From positions 1 through 5,574 of the forward strand of contig CAMLKY010000174.1 in the NCBI GenBank assembly GCA_946480545.1: 5,574 nucleotides of DNA. The letters are read 5' to 3'. Origin of the DNA: an uncultured Acidobacteriota bacterium (GTDB lineage: Bacteria > Acidobacteriota > Blastocatellia > Pyrinomonadales > Pyrinomonadaceae). Each line of letters opens with the position of its first letter. The first letter of the stretch is position 1. This document shows, piece by piece, positions 5,126-5,574 of the stretch. The position numbers and the translations under genes were made by a program. Under the pieces are notes generated by a model that did no database searches, was not told the DNA's origin, and saw nothing but the letters and a program-made list of their open reading frames with translations.

Positions 5126-5155
5126 AGTCTAAGCGAATCCCCTTCGGCAAATCAA
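5126..5155 (-). promoter_or_regulatory. Possible promoter of the minus-strand tRNA
   Basis: On the minus strand TTGATT (5150-5155) and TAGACT (5126-5131) are separated by 18 bp, each matching four of six sigma70 consensus bases. Transcription would begin only a few nt before the tRNA 5' end at 5115. The -35 box would overlap the stop codon (5152-5154) of the upstream gene. Co-transcription with that gene is the alternative. Confidence 0.35.
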
Positions 5156-5574
5156 TCTGTAAGCAGTGGCCGGAAGATCACCGACTGTCGAATGCGTTCC
5201 AATCGACTGTCGAGATCCGCAGCCGTGACGCGCTCGCTTCCGTAATCGGCCGTGAGCGATTCGCGAAGCTCGTCATCCGCACGACCGCCGAGGAGATTCT
5301 CGAGGATCGAGAGATCAAAGTCGTCGAAACCATCGATCCCGAGCGCGTTCGCGGTGTTGAGGCCGGCGACGCGCGTTTGTGCGAGATCGTGTGACCAATC
5401 GAGTATCTTCTCGACGGGATCGGCATCCGGGAAGCGGGCGGTGATCAATTCGAAGATCCGCTGGCGTCCCTGAACGTTCAGCACCAGTGCGAGAAAGAAC
5501 CTGTGTTCAGGGTCCGTCACAAAACCCCTGCGCCGGGCGATCTCGTTCTGCGCGTCGCGGTTCTCAAAGACGGC
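5152..5574 (-). CDS. Hypothetical protein, C-terminal 140 residues (starts beyond right edge)
   Basis: The minus-strand frame is open from the window edge to TGA at 5152-5154. An internal GTG at 5520 could be mistaken for the start, but the preceding 18 codons (AVFENRDAQNEIARRRGF) read as ordinary protein, so the gene begins outside the window. Visible features: RRRGF then TDPEHRFFLALVLNV, RIFELITARFPDADP, then VEKILDWSHDLAQTRV, and an acidic stretch GIDGFDDFDLSILENLLGG. The sequence is mostly alpha-helical in character, soluble, with no signal peptide, membrane segment or cysteine in this part. I do not recognise a characterised family; PEHRFFLALLLNV-type sequences feel familiar from acidobacterial hypotheticals, without an assigned role. 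It lies immediately upstream of the CAT-anticodon tRNA. Confidence 0.8.
   Translation of the reverse strand, partial: AVFENRDAQNEIARRRGFVTDPEHRFFLALVLNVQGRQRIFELITARFPDADPVEKILDWSHDLAQTRVAGLNTANALGIDGFDDFDLSILENLLGGRADDELRESLTADYGSERVTAADLDSRLERIRQSVIFRPLLTD

Overview
The window looks like an ordinary chromosomal segment from a moderately GC-rich Gram-negative bacterium. The best guess is an Acidobacteriota lineage (Blastocatellia / Pyrinomonadaceae-like). That rests on recalled resemblance of the TlpA-like protein, the membrane protein and the palindromic intergenic repeats to that group. It is inference, since there is no rRNA marker here. The only confidently named gene is ychF.

Layout. 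Positions 1-531 (minus) hold the N-terminal part of a membrane protein that runs off the left edge. Positions 532-976 are a divergent intergenic region dominated by a 205-bp palindromic repeat (640-844) plus a partial second copy (869-900). ychF occupies 977-2077 (plus). A second, nested palindromic element (2095-2292) follows it. Then come four same-strand genes: a secreted Cys-rich protein (2325-2753), a secreted protein very rich in Cys and His (2838-3194), an exported TlpA/ResA-type thioredoxin with an extra Cys-bearing N-terminal domain (3263-4162), and a short beta-rich protein that looks like the C-terminal part of an outer-membrane barrel (4268-4717). A third palindromic repeat (4729-4802) precedes tRNA-Glu(CTC) at 4871-4945. 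A long perfect-looking hairpin (4953-5034) separates this tRNA from a convergent CAT-anticodon tRNA on the minus strand (5040-5115). The right edge (5152-5574, minus) is the C-terminal 140 residues of a protein I do not recognise.

How it fits together. The 2325-4162 genes share export signals and abundant thiols. A reasonable inference is a periplasmic metal-binding / thiol-redox group, in which the thioredoxin keeps neighbouring Cys-rich proteins reduced or handles their metal-linked oxidation. No metal transporter, sensor or P-type ATPase is present, so the metal and the role are open. I found no CRISPR array, no transposase and no phage genes. The most interesting items are the Cys-rich/thioredoxin cluster, the start-less open frame in front of the barrel gene, and the several unrelated palindromic repeat families packed into the gaps.
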